From Eublepharis macularius (taxonomy: Eukaryota > Chordata > Lepidosauria > Squamata > Eublepharidae), in the NCBI RefSeq assembly GCF_028583425.1, contig NC_072795.1, positions 67,036,001 to 67,100,000 of the forward strand: a DNA stretch of 64,000 bases. The letters run 5' to 3'. The notes beneath the pieces are model-generated. The model ran no database searches, was not told where the DNA came from, and saw nothing but the letters and a program-made list of their open reading frames with translations. A program made the translations under genes and the position numbers. Shown here piece by piece: positions 43,805 to 55,060 of the stretch. Position 1 is the stretch's first letter; the number at the start of each line of letters is the position of its first letter.

Positions 43805-46800
43805 GTAGGTTTCAAACCTTGAGAATTAATATAGTCAGAACTACTCAGTGAGAGAAAGTCTGTTCCTGTAAATGTGCTAGTGGCTTGCTGTTAAACTTAA
43901 GGAAGGTTTTCTCTTGAATTGGAGCCAGCTTTTATACTTCTATGCTAATTCTGAGGCGATGATAAACTAGAGGAGTGCAAGAATTTTGCATGTTCTAGCT
44001 GTGAATAAGTGGTATTGCAAGCATGTAACATATGTCACAGGCAGCCAAGCCATAACTCATGGACATTATTCTTGAACAATTCTCATGTTCTGTATCAACA
44101 CAAAAAACACTTGTGTTGATCCCTGAAATAAAAATACCTCATAGAAATCATGCCACTTGACTCTTACATGTATATCTCATCCGGAACTTTAGTCTGAAAG
44201 CAACTTACAGCATTTTAGCATACAACAGGTATTTGTTAACAGGAAATCATTCTTTTTTTTTTAAGACTAAAATTTTCTTTATTTAAACTATAAACTACAC
44301 ACCACAAGACAATAAACAACAAACATAGAACAAGAAAAAACACACCTTTCTAAACATAACACACTAACAATACATATATCTATAAAATTAAGAGGAAAAT
44401 AAAATAAAAAACTACATAGATTACACTACAAGTTGAGTTCCGATTTTCTCTGCCACAAGTATATATCATTTCTAGAGTTCCACTTATTCTAAGTTAGTCA
44501 CAAAACCTCTCTTTTTTCTATTGTTCCTGTTTCTTAATCCATAAATCCAGATATCATCAAATCCTTGTTATCCATTTCATGCCAAAAGTCTATTAGCGGT
44601 TTCCATTCAGACAAGAAGTTAACTAATGTCCTTTCTCTAATTAATGCAGTAAGTTTTGCCATTGACGCAAACTCTAAAACTTTTGTCAACCATTCCTCCA
44701 CTATAGGCAATGTTGTAGTTTTCCACTTTTGTGCATAAAGTACTCTTGCTGCTGTAATAAAGTATAAAAACAGTGTTCTAAAACTTTTTTCCAACTGGCT
44801 GTCCATTATTCCCAACGTTCATTCTGTAATGAGAAAGGGAGGTTTGAAACTTTTGTCTTAAGTTTGCATACCAATGGGTGTCTCATGTTTTCCTTCTAGA
44901 CTGTGTTTCTGATCTGGAACAGTCTCAATGATCCTCTCTTTGGCTGGTTGAGTGACCGGGCTTTCCTTAGCACACAGCAGTAAGCAGAGCTTCATTTATG
45001 TCCTTTGTCCACGTATTGAGAACTTAAGCTATGGAAAGGGGTGGAGAAACATGCCAACTAGAATGTTGAACATGCTAACTAAAAAAAAAACACACACACT
45101 TTGGAAATCAGCACTTTTTGACCCATTCAGTTGGCACGTATATGCAAACCGGCATCTTTACTGCCTTTTGTATCCCCCTCCTTTCTTTCTCTCTGATATT
45201 AATCTTTGGGAATTTCTAGTGAAATTTCTATATGATTCCTTCTCTTGGATTTGGAGACTTGGTTCTTTTGTTCCTTTAAAAGGATTCGGAATTTACATTG
45301 TGAGATTGGAGGGTGAAGTAGCCAGATGTAGCTACTCCAGAAAGAAGTTTAGTAAAGGTTTTCATGGGTGGAAAGCTTGAGTATTTTTTAAAAATTGGAA
45401 AGAGGGACTGGTAATGAAAAAAAAAGTTTTCATGCAAAGAAAAAAAAAGTGGAGCACTGAATACTGATGCGTAATGGTAGGCATCAGAGAGGAGAAAGCA
45501 ATTGCAGATTGATAATGGAGAAAGCACTCGGCTTTTAACAGCAGTTATATTTCAATCTCTGGAATGAACCCAACCAATTTTCATGGGAAACATGTTCTTT
45601 CTTTTGCAGGTCTGGAATAGAGATATCCTCTCCAGAAGTGGTGTTGAAGAGACTCAAGGCCCTAAACCGAAATGGCCCCCTTTTTGCTTTGTCCTTCCTG
45701 GCTTTCTGGATTGCATGGGCTCACCCAGGTTTACAGTTTCTCATCTGCCTCTGCTTGTATGACAGTTTCCTCACCATGGTGGATCTCAACCAGAACGCCT
45801 TGCTTGCTGACCTTGCTGTGTCTGCAAAGGACAGGACTGGGCTCAACTTCTACTCATCGCTCTTCAGTGCCATTGGCTCCCTCTCAGTCTTCATGTCCTA
45901 TGCTGTGTGGAACAAGGAGGACTTCTTCTCTTTCCGGATATTTTGTGTGGCACTGGCTCTTGCTTCAGGAGTTGGCTTCACCATGGCCACGTGGCTGCTG
46001 AGGCAAAGGTTTCAGAGTGACGGGCGAGTAAAATGGGATGAAAGAGCAGCTTTAAAAGAGTGAGTGCTGTCAGGTTGTGTAATTGCTCTCCTCATTTAAA
46101 CATACTGCCCAATGAACATGGGCTGTAGTGTAGATAGAGAGTGATGAACTGTTTCCTCAACATGTTCCAGCATTTGTGTGGAGTTCTGTTAACCACTTTG
46201 TAAAACAGCATGCAAAAGCTTCAGACCTCAGAGAGAGTGATTGTATAGACTGTGTGTGCAGACCCCACCCCTACCCCTTTTTACTTGTGAAATTAGGCTT
46301 CTTGGTCAGTGGTAGTCAGGAGAACAAGAGCACCTTCATCTTCCATAAACGGATGGCTTTTTACTATAGAATTATCAGATACATATATAAAAACTGCAGC
46401 CATGCTAGTTTGTTAGAAACAGTGGGCTGGCATGGCTATTTCTGATTTTTTCCTGTCTTCCTCCTAGTCCAGAAGGTACCACATGTAGCTATCAATAATC
46501 AGGGTCTTAAAACAGAAGATGATGTTTTTTAATGGCACTTTATTTAGTCCACCACTTAAAATATATATTAACAATGCTAGAGATTAGGAGAGTTACATTT
46601 TTATTTATTAGTGCTCTGTGAGTTCCAACTCATGCTAGAGGCTGGCTGAATTAATGCCCACGGCAATACAGCCCGGAAAACCCACAACAACCATGAATTA
46701 CTGTTGTTTTGATGGTTTCAAAGGAAGAACAGCCACCATGTGCTCCTTTGCCTGTGTACAATTTGAAATTTGTTCTGCACTTAGTATGAGCTGAATTGCA

Positions 46801-49800
46801 GCAACACCTGTCTGAAGCCTGTTAAAAATAAGCTACAGATTTCTGGGTTTTTTTCCACCATATCGTTACCACATGTATTAGTATTTGCAAAGCAATTTTT
46901 AGAAATCACAACAAAGGCAAGATGAATGTTTCATAAGACTCAGACAGGGTAGAGGCCTTAACATGACTCTTACTGCAATCCTAGGCAGTTACTCCTGCCT
47001 AAGCTTCCTGATGTACAGTGCATAGATCTGCACTGTTAGTATGTTAGTGATTACTGAGGAGCAGCCATGTTTGTCTGCTGCAGCAAAGATAAATAGGACT
47101 TTAGTGTTACCTTTAAAACTAACATGATTATATTCCAATATATATGTGTATGGTATAGAACTCACTTTGTCTGATGCATCTGATGATACACAGTTCCAGT
47201 CCATGAAAGCTTATCCAGTTATACCATGAGTCTGTGTTTGCTCACAGCTTTCTCCCTTTCCTTTCTCTATATCTCTGGACGCTGAAGTTAGCAATTCTCT
47301 GGAGATAGGATATTGGCATCCACGGTGCATAATAAATTTCAACCCATAAGGTTGGCAGCAAAAATTGAATACAAAATACAATGTGCCTAATGACTTTTTC
47401 AAATGCAGTCTCTTCAATCTGTTCTGTTTTAATTAACCGGAATCTGCTTCTTAAGAGTTGGTTCAGTATGGTCAGTCAGCCATTGAGGGCTTTATCCTGG
47501 CTCTTTTAAAGCAAAGAACTGTAGATTTTGCTTCTGTTGGTTTTACAAATTATGCCAAAAAAGCCTTTCATATGAATGGGGCAGACTCTCTGACAGTGAG
47601 GAATTTTTCTTCCTCATCTGTAGCCTTCCAGGGAGCTAGGGAGTGACATACATGGAGTGGCCCCGGGTTATCCTCACAGTAACTCTGTGATGAAGCATAG
47701 CCAACTGAGAACTTCTAACTCTGGCCTTTCCAGTCAAAGTTTTTCACTCTGTCCACCATGTACTGGTTGTTTAAAATTCGGTCATTTGTTCCTTCAGACT
47801 CTATGTAGACAAGCCTTCTGTGCAGCAGGAGAAGAGAATCACTCTGGCAGACTATCTCAAACAGCTCTCTAGGCATCGCAACTTCCTCTGGTTTGTGTCA
47901 ATGAACCTTATACAGGTAGGTGTAGCATTTTTGCTGAAGGTATGAAGCTATCTAACATTTTAGCCTGTACAGATCCCCCTTGGTACTGTTTAGATGACCT
48001 TCAACAATGTCAAAATAAATCTTTATTAGCCCTGGAGCTAAAGTAGTATGCACTGTGTTCAATAAACATTTAGCATGGTCTGGATTTGAAGGGGATAGGA
48101 TTTTTGCCACATGAATTTCACTGACCAGTCTGTGTCACTAGACAAGACGTAGAGAAGTTTCATGTTAGGTTTACTATACTTGTGAAAGAACATCTGGATT
48201 TCTGAGAATCAAAGAAGTGCTTTTCTGCTGTGTTCCTGTGATGATACAGGCTGCCTTTGTGTTCTGTTCCTCAGTAAAGTAAACCTTAATGTTTTAGAAT
48301 AGTAAAGAGCCCAGTAGCACCTTTAAGACTAACCAACTTTATTGTAGCATAAGCTTTTGAGAACCACAGCTCTCTTTGTCATGCATCTGACGAAGAGAGC
48401 TGTGGTTCTCGAAAGCTTATGCTACAATAAAGTTGGCTAGTCTTAAAGGTGCTACTGGGCTCTTTACTATTTTGCTGCTGCAGACTAACACAGCTAACGC
48501 CTCTGGATCTTAATGTTTTAGACAATATGAATTGTTGCTTACTTTGGAAGGATGACTGAATAGAATCCAGTCTTTATTTTAAAAAATTCTTTCCATCCTA
48601 ACCCTGTGGCTCAAACACAGGAAAGAAAATTACAAGATTGTTGTATTTTTAAACTTGGGAATGGTGTGGTAAGTGATGAGCAGCACCGGTTTTACTTCTG
48701 GTTACATGCAGATGTTGACACATTTGTGGCAGTGCTATCCCACATAATTTAGTTGAATTATCGGATGTACAAGTAATATGTGGTATGTGCAGATCACAAA
48801 TGTGCATCCTATTGGAGCTTAGCCTTTTAGAAACTTTGAGAAGGTATGAAAAACTATGCACAACCTTATATCTTGCCTGTGTAAAAGTTGCTTTACTCTC
48901 ATATTTTGTTGGGAAATATTTGATCAACTCTGAGCCACTTGGCATGGCATCTACAGCTGCAGTGCTCTCTGGAAAAGATTTGATTCTGCATGGTAACATG
49001 CAATGAAATGCTCTGGATATTTAACCTCTGGCTAAATGGATTTAACAGGAATTTACCTGCTGAGTTAACTGAGGCATCTCCTACCAAGTGCGTGATAGTC
49101 AACTTAAATTGTTTGAGGTGGATAGCCATGTTGGTGCGCAGTAGAAGTGAAAGATTTGAGGCCAGTAGCACCTTAAAGACCAACACGATTTCCAGGGTAT
49201 AACTTTTGAGAGTCAAGCTCCCTTCATCAGATATCAGTCTTGACCTAAACTATGTATTAAAGAAATGCATCCCCAATTGATAACCCCTATGAAGGAACTC
49301 CTATTCATATAGCTTGTACATATATGACTGGTATCGGGAGTTTTATTATTATTTTAAATAGTTTAGTTATAGTCATGCCAATTGTCATTTTTAATGGTTA
49401 CATTTTCACATGAGTAATCTTTCACAGGTTTTTCACTGCCACTTCAACAGCAACTTCTTCCCTCTCTTCCTGGAACATCTGCTGTCAGATCGTATCTCTC
49501 TCTCCATGGGATCATTTCTGCTGGGTAAGCCCAAGATGGGAATTAGAAGACGTACTGGTTGTTGTTTTTGAGAAAGTGACTAGAGAATGCCATTTCATAG
49601 GTAGAGGTGCCAAGACCCCCAGTTTAGCTGCCCCCACCATTTTATGGAAACCATTTTCCTTCCTCTTTGGCTGAAACCCTAGATGTGCACAGGGATCATA
49701 TATGATACAGAGCCTAGACCACAAAAATGATGGGTGTTGATATGGAATGCAAGCTGGCTGTAACTGAAAAAAAACCCCCTGACATGTCCTATTGGTTGAT

Positions 49801-52800
49801 GAGGAACAGAGCCTTACTTACTGCATGTGTGAAAGCTAATTGCTTTATTGGAATTCTGATTGTTTCTTTTTTCTTTTTTTTCGATTGTTTATATTTTTCT
49901 CTTTTCCTTTTTGTTGTTTTTTTAGTGATCTGTGAAACCCTTTAATAAAACTCTTATTTAAAAAAATCAAGGTTCACAGGTCAAGGGAGCTGGTTCTAGT
50001 TTAACAAACACCTTACATACTCAAAACTAATGTGATGACTCCACACACAAGAACAAGAGTAAGCTAGCAAGTTTTAACATGAAAACTTCATTTAGGGGCA
50101 TATCTACATATTTCCCAGGCCTCATGTCATGTCTGTGTCTGCCTTGAGGACTTTCTGTCAGGTGTGCACTGTGAGTTTCCTACTGGGACCTCATTTCACA
50201 GACGCTAGGGTGCATAATTTTGATCAAGACCATAGTATGTTGGGAGGTGGTGCTTAAGCCTTCTCTCTGCACAGTTTTCATGACCTAAAATGTTGCTAAG
50301 GACACTCCTTGGCCAGGTGGGGGCACCACATTTACTGGTAAGCTATACCTAGGTTTCCTCAATAGGACAAATAGCACCTGAGGCCGTTTTAGTTTGGCAA
50401 AACCATGGGGACAGGAGGCTTGAGTATTCTCTCACCATGTGCCTAATCTTGATCCTGACTGGGCTTCCCATATGCCTGGGAATTCAGTTCCCAGCAGGGA
50501 ATGCACAGCATGCATCTGAATAAGTCATGATGGCAGACCTAGACACAATACAAGGAGTGTGTAAGGTGTAGTTAGATACACAGAGCAGATGCTCAAGATT
50601 CAAGCGCAGTAGTACCTTAAAGATTAACAACATTTCCAAAGTATAGGCTTTCAAGAGTCAAAACGTCCTCAGATACAAGTAGTAAGAGTAGATGCTGTCA
50701 CTTTGCCACATGTTTATGTCCAGGTTAGAAAAAGCCTGTGAACGGACTGGGGTTGATTTTGCCCATGTGTAGGGTGGCACCTGCAGGAGACCCTGTTCAG
50801 ATGAGCGAAGTTCCCGTGGAGGAACATAAGGTGGGAGGCGGTCCTGTAGGTATGCCGGACCAAGGCCATGAAGAGTTTTGTATGTAATAGCCAATGCCAT
50901 GACCTGAGCACGGTAACTGATAGGTAGCCAATGGAGTGACTACAGGGAGGGAGTGATGTTCAGGCTCCTGCTTGATCTTGAAAACAGTCAAGCTGCAACA
51001 TTTTGCACCAATTGGAGTCTCATTAAATGGCAGCACAATAGTGGCTGTAGTAAGTTTCTGACTAGTTGCAGGAACTACCACTGGGTGTATTGGTTAGAGT
51101 GAAGTAGTTCTCACTACTTGGATATTTTTACTCATTGTGTGTAAGTGGAGAGAGTACGGTCCCAAAGGCCATTTTCTAGTTGACTGTAAAAGCCATGTTT
51201 CCTGCTGAGGGTGATGATCTGTATTGCATATTAATTTTGTGACTACTGTGATGTTTGACCCTTTTTGCTTTTTTCACTTTTCTCCTCAGGAGTTTCCTAC
51301 GTAGCTCCTCATCTCAACAACCTGTATTTCTTGTCTCTTTGTCGGAGGTGGGGTGTGTATGCTGTGGTGCGGGGGCTCTTCTTCCTGAAGCTGTTACTCA
51401 GTGTGATTATGCTCCTCGCTGGACCAGACTGGATGTACCTGCTCTGTTTCTTTATAGCTAGGTACACCACTTAACTGGCGTGGCCCTAAGGAATGGGGCT
51501 GAATGTAGGCTATGCAATGCACAGGAATGTTTGATTAAGTACTGATAGAGTTGAAATGAGAATCTAGAGTCTTGATTCTCAGCTATATACTTGGCTATTT
51601 TTATCAACTGAGAAATGTTTAGACACATCTAGGGAAACTGATCAAAGTCTTTTTATTTAGAAGGGGGTTAGATATATGCAAAGAATTAGGAGCTTAAGAA
51701 TACTTAACACATAAAAGCCTAGAAAACTAAAAAACTCAATGATTTAAAATAAAACAATCTAGCCCTTGAGAATGTGGGAAATCAGCATTCAAGTAATGCT
51801 AACATTCCATGCAAACGATTTGGAAACCAGGGGTGCTGGTGATGTCCAAGTGAAAATTTTGGCAGTAAAAGGCAGGACCTTGCTCTGTCCCTCCTTGTGG
51901 GTACCATCTTGAGTACTTACCAGAAAAAAACCTAGTTAATTTGTTCCTTATTTTTACTTTTATTACTGTATTTGCTTTTTGCACTGAGAATTTTTTTTAT
52001 TTGCAAACCCTCCAGATTTTTAGGTTAGCCTGCAGAGTACCTGTACTGCTAAATGTCTATTTTTCTTCCCAGTAACCGTGTGTTTACTGAAGGAACATGC
52101 AAGCTGTTGAACCTCGTGGTCACTGACTTGGTAGATGAAGACTTGGTGCTGAATCAGAGACAGCAGGCTGCCTCAGCCCTCTTGTTTGGCATGGTTGCCC
52201 TGGTAACAAAGCCTGGCCAGACCTTTGCCCCACTGATTGGCACCTGGCTACTGTGTGCTTACACAGGTAGGTGATGGACAGGGCACTTTGTTTAGTAGTT
52301 GAGCGGGGTTTGTGATAACAGTTACTGCTTGTTTTTCTGCCCTGAGAAAGCTTAGCAATGACTGCTAGTAATATAGCCATGGATATTAATATGCTTACTT
52401 TAATTGTGGGTTAGTATTCAGCAGCTGTTTCCCTTGGGAAGAGTGTTGTGAATATTTCATTAAAGTACCTTCTCTCCATAATGTTCCTTGTTTTGTCTGT
52501 CTAGATGGCAAATTAGGAAGGTTGCCAGCCTAAATTGCAGGTTAGAGCCCAAGTCTGCCATTTGAAGATTGCAGTTCTTCCTGCCACTGAGTCTACTTTA
52601 GGGAGAGGACTTCATCTAACATTTCATGCATGGGATCCTTTCTCCCAAGCAAATCCTCCTCAACCTCATTCATGAGGAAGTGTTGTTTTTTCTCCTGCAC
52701 ATGAAATTATCTAAGACTGCAAATAGAAAGTGATAAAAAGGAGACCATTACATCTGAGACTAATATAACAGAATGTGGAATGGCTTTTGAATAGAGATCA

Positions 52801-53120
52801 TGATTGTCATCTTGCTGCTGGAAATAAAATATCAAAACCATAATCTTCACACTGTTGTTGTCACAGGTTATGACATTTTTCAGCGGGATCCTTTGAACAA
52901 AGTGGTGAGTGCTCAGCCCAAGTTGGCTTCCAATGTGGCCTGGGAACCAACTCTTCGTCAGGGCTGCTTCTACCTTCTTGTATTTGTCCCCATCACGTGT
53001 GCATTACTTCAGCTCTTCAGCTGGTCACAATTCAACCTACATGGAAGGCGCCTCCAAATGGTGAAATCTCAGCGTCAGAACTTAACAGAGAACTGGTCTC
53101 AAGAGATCAAAACAATTTAA
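43640..53120 (+). CDS. MFSD13A: MFSD13A (TMEM180), complete coding region in eight exons
   Basis: Joining 43640-43804, 44900-44979, 45610-46059, 47798-47915, 49428-49524, 51290-51461, 52073-52266 and 52867-53120 gives 1530 nt, 509 residues plus stop, with GT-AG borders and consistent phase at every junction. The protein matches human MFSD13A closely, including [20 protein letters not shown] (start), the [11 protein letters not shown] loop, [53 protein letters not shown] and [10 protein letters not shown] (end). It is a 12-helix membrane protein of the major facilitator superfamily; the D-P-x-x-G-x-x-x-D-R loop (residues 66-75) is typical of the melibiose-carrier-like branch. The transported substrate is not established. 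The variable cytoplasmic loop (residues ~220-255) is shorter than in human as I recall it. It is convergent with ACTR1A. Confidence 0.97.
44250..44823 (-). mobile_element. L1 LINE, 5'-truncated 3' end, inside MFSD13A intron
   Basis: The minus frame at 44534-44815 ([20 protein letters not shown], then [17 protein letters not shown]) matches the C-terminus of L1 ORF2. An AT-rich 3' UTR follows and ends in a T-run on the plus strand at 44252-44261, the poly(A) tail of the insertion. CATTCT occurs at both edges (44246-44251 and after 44818), a possible target duplication. The last 93 codons are uninterrupted, so the copy looks fairly recent. Confidence 0.85.
44900..44979 (+). CDS. MFSD13A: MFSD13A coding exon 2 (residues 56-82)
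   Basis: Acceptor TTTTCCTTCTAG, donor CA|GTAAGC. Encodes [20 protein letters not shown] with the family signature loop between helices 2 and 3. An L1 fragment ends about 76 bp before the acceptor. Confidence 0.96.
44980..45609. other. MFSD13A intron 2, no element recognised
   Basis: Intron between coding exons 2 and 3. The 142-codon plus frame at 44952-45380 begins in exon 2 out of frame and runs into the intron; it is not coding. Confidence 0.6.
45610..46059 (+). CDS. MFSD13A: MFSD13A coding exon 3 (residues 82-232)
   Basis: Largest exon. Acceptor TTTCTTTTGCAG; the donor GA|GTGAGT overlaps an in-frame stop that is removed by splicing. Encodes helices ~3-6: [46 protein letters not shown], and the variable loop [17 protein letters not shown]. 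Confidence 0.96.
46060..47059. other. MFSD13A intron 3, first part, with a small repeat tail at 46640-46695
   Basis: Mostly unique. GGCAATACAGCCCGGAAAAC with CCACAACAACCATG at about 46660-46695 matches the tail of a reptile retroelement family I remember as Penelope-like, too short for certainty. Confidence 0.35.
47060..47225. mobile_element. Penelope-like repeats in inverted arrangement, diverged
   Basis: Left part in reverse orientation (GAGCAGCCATGTTTGTCTGC, CTTTAGTGTTACCTTTAAAA). Right part in forward orientation (GCATCTGATGATACACAGTT, TCCATGAAAGCTTATCC), with the CTGATGA...GAAA pattern of a hammerhead core. Confidence 0.5.
47798..47915 (+). CDS. MFSD13A: MFSD13A coding exon 4 (residues 232-271)
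   Basis: Acceptor TTGTTCCTTCAG, donor CAG|GTAGGT. Encodes the end of the central cytoplasmic loop ([20 protein letters not shown]) and the start of the second helix bundle ([15 protein letters not shown]). Too short in frame to stand out as an open frame; found by homology. Confidence 0.95.
48300..48510. mobile_element. Inverted pair of Penelope-like terminal repeats forming a long hairpin
   Basis: Positions ~48305-48385 and ~48388-48470 are reverse complements of each other almost throughout (TAGCACCTTTAAGACTAACC against GGCTAGTCTTAAAGGTGCTA; TTGTAGCATAAGC against GCTTATGCTACAA). The forward copy carries CTGACGAAGAGAGCTGTGGT followed by TCTCGAAAGC, a hammerhead-like core, and ends CTGCAGACTAACACAGC near 48495. 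It lies in intron 4 of MFSD13A. Confidence 0.7.
49110..49235 (-). mobile_element. Penelope-like terminal repeat
   Basis: Minus-strand reading: ATCTGATGAAGGGAGCTTGA, TATACCCTGGAAATCGTGTT, GGTCTTTAAGGTGCTACTGG and, at the end, ACCAACATGGCTATCC. Same family and order as 24716 and 48388. Confidence 0.65.
49428..49524 (+). CDS. MFSD13A: MFSD13A coding exon 5 (residues 272-304)
   Basis: Acceptor ATCTTTCACAG, donor TGG|GTAAGC. Encodes [20 protein letters not shown] and the [13 protein letters not shown] stretch. The [18 protein letters not shown] segment is a strongly conserved family block. Confidence 0.95.
49845..49970 (+). mobile_element. L1 3' UTR end with poly(A)
   Basis: T-rich stretch followed by AGTGATCTGTGAAACCCTTT, AATAAAACTCTTATTT and an A-run, like the very 3' end of a squamate L1. 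Non-coding fragment in MFSD13A intron 5. Confidence 0.5.
50585..50695 (-). mobile_element. Penelope-like terminal repeat fragment
   Basis: Plus reading: AGTAGTACCTTAAAGATTAA, CAACATTTCCAAAGTATAGG, CTTTCAAGAGTCAAAACGTC and CTCAGATACAAG, the reverse of the family consensus. Confidence 0.5.
50725..51075 (-). mobile_element. L2-type LINE fragment (C-terminal ORF2)
   Basis: Minus frame: [43 protein letters not shown] is strikingly close to the L2 copy at 30165-30440 (both carry the CACTCCATTGRCTACCTATC and AGCTTCGCTCATCTGAACAG-like blocks). Same subfamily. Lies in intron 5 of MFSD13A in antisense orientation. Confidence 0.85.
51290..51461 (+). CDS. MFSD13A: MFSD13A coding exon 6 (residues 304-361)
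   Basis: Acceptor TTTTCTCCTCAG, donor AG|GTACAC (a weaker donor). Encodes [20 protein letters not shown] and a long helix with [18 protein letters not shown]. Confidence 0.95.
51462..52072. other. MFSD13A intron 6, nothing recognised
   Basis: Unique AT-rich intron between coding exons 6 and 7. Confidence 0.6.
52073..52266 (+). CDS. MFSD13A: MFSD13A coding exon 7 (residues 361-426)
   Basis: Acceptor TTTTTCTTCCCAG, donor CAG|GTAGGT. Encodes [20 protein letters not shown], the [20 protein letters not shown] stretch, and the helix [20 protein letters not shown]. Confidence 0.96.
52267..52866. other. MFSD13A intron 7, nothing recognised
   Basis: Unique intron sequence; no repeat with definable ends. 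Confidence 0.6.
52867..53120 (+). CDS. MFSD13A: MFSD13A coding exon 8 (residues 426-509) and stop
   Basis: Acceptor TTGTTGTCACAG. Encodes the [20 protein letters not shown] helix and a basic cytoplasmic tail ([15 protein letters not shown]). Stop TAA at 53118-53120. The frame is open for ~20 codons upstream of the acceptor, but that part is not homologous. Confidence 0.96.
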
Positions 53121-55060
53121 TTTCCAGCGGGAGTCAACAGCCAGTGATACTTCTCCATAGGGACTTTGTATGATAAATTCATTAAATGGGGGGAAGATCC
53201 AGCTACTAATATGGCATTGCTGCTGTTTTGGCACTTAAAACTACAGATGATGTTCAGGGATCTAATATCTAATCTCCTAATGTGTAGCTGATCCTCAAAA
53301 AGCAGCTTTGGGGAAGAATTGGGACCATGGCACTAGGAAAGAGGTATTAATCCCCCCATGCCTCTCCCCAAATAAAACTAGCCCTCCTCCAAGCTGCTTT
53401 TTGAGGCTAAATTACAACTTGGGGTAGTCTAATCACAGATCCTACTGTGGCATATTTTAGTCTAGAGAGGAAAAAGAGTAAGTTGATGCCTTATTGAGCC
53501 AGCTTTGATTAATGAAGAAACATGGAAGCTTCTGAGGTTAGTTTGAATTTCCTTCAGGACACATCTAAGCATTGGAGTTAGCCGTGCTAGCATTGAAGAG
53601 TGCTTGGGAACTCAAAAGCTTGCATCACTACTCATAAATACATATTCGTTCCAAAAATTCCAACAGCCTACCTTTTAAAAAAAATCTCTGCTAATTGAAT
53701 CAGTATTTACACTTTTCTGGTTGCAACTGATTGTGAAGAAGAGTAGCCAGATTACTGTCAAGGGAACAAACCATGTATTATTGAGAACAGGAAGACATTT
53801 TGAGACCTGCTACCCCATTTTCTCCAGCTCTTTGTATACAATCTTGTCCTGACTTTCCTTCAGTCCTTACAATTCTTTTATTGTGGACTTATTTTTCAGT
53901 CAATCATCCTTTTATTTCTCCCTCTTAGCACAAAATTACCCAGCTTTCATCAAAAGGGGGTTGATTCACTAAAGAAGAATAGCATATTGGATACTGGAAG
54001 AGGCTCGCCCTTTAAGGAAACTGTACTTACACTCTAAATTGAGAGAACTATCATACTAATTTCTTGTCAAGAGAGCACAGGAAACTGCATTGCTAGGCCC
54101 TGGCAGTTACCTTTGTACTAAAAAGGTAGGCTCTGTAGTGGTTGGAGGACTGTGTTAGTGGGAGGGATTCAAGAGAGCTACCTGGTAACACCAAGTTTGG
54201 TAGGACAACTGGCCCAATCTTGGGTGAAGCATGTTCTGAGACTACAGTCCTCAAAAACTATTTTTTCTAGGGAGAAAGTGGCATCTTTCTTTGGATGATA
54301 CTCATTAGAAGGTATTTACTGGCATGTAGTCCTTAATTTTTCACATACTTGTCAACAGTGAGAGCTCTAGGGCATCTTTCTGGTGATCTGTGGAACTAAA
54401 TAAAGGTCTGTCTTCTATATGTCTGGGATGATTCTGAGGTAGCACTGGTCCCCATCTGTTCATAGCACTCGATGGCATAGCCAGCTTACTACACCTAGCA
54501 TTAGTGTAGGAAAAATTCCTCCATTTTCCAGAACAATGTGCTGTTTTGAATCAGAATGAGTTGTTTTTAAGTGGAAATGTCTTCAAAATTGATTGGAAGA
54601 AATGACTGGTGATCTCAGCCTAGACCTAAGTTTGGGGACATAACCTAAGGTCTAGCAGCTATGGTCAAAAGAGGCTCATTGTGTAACTTCCTTAATCCAT
54701 GAGAGTTACTGGTTGATTTACTGGCATTTCACCTCTGCAAATCAAGAGTGCTAAACAAAAATCCAAACTGTTGCTTTCTTCCTCACTATCTGATCTTTCT
54801 GACGAGTCGTGAGAGAAGCTGGGACAGGGCCAGGCTTCCCTGAAATCATGGCTTTGTCTCCAGGGAGCAGAAACCACATCCTGCCCTGGATAAGCAATGA
54901 ACCAATAAGGCATGTTCAAGGGTGCAGGCAGAAGCTTGTGAATCAGTTACTGACTTCCCTTGAGCTTTCACAGTTTCTGTTGGCTGTTGAGGTAGAGAAG
55001 GAAAGAAATGTGGCCAAAGTTCTCTCACCTTCCTGTTGCAGAAATAAAAATCTGGTGTCC
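53121..55060 (+). other. MFSD13A: MFSD13A 3' UTR and downstream, with three candidate poly(A) signals
   Basis: AATAAA occurs at 53371-53376, 54399-54404 and 55043-55048. Which one is used cannot be told from sequence. The region has no recognisable repeat, as often in 3' UTRs, and its frames are short. Confidence 0.45.

Noticed and set aside
44952-45380. 142-codon plus-strand frame
   Set aside because: It is out of frame with MFSD13A exon 2 and runs through the donor into intron.
45672-46001. 109-codon frame inside MFSD13A exon 3
   Set aside because: Shadow frame of the true coding exon, which is supported by homology.
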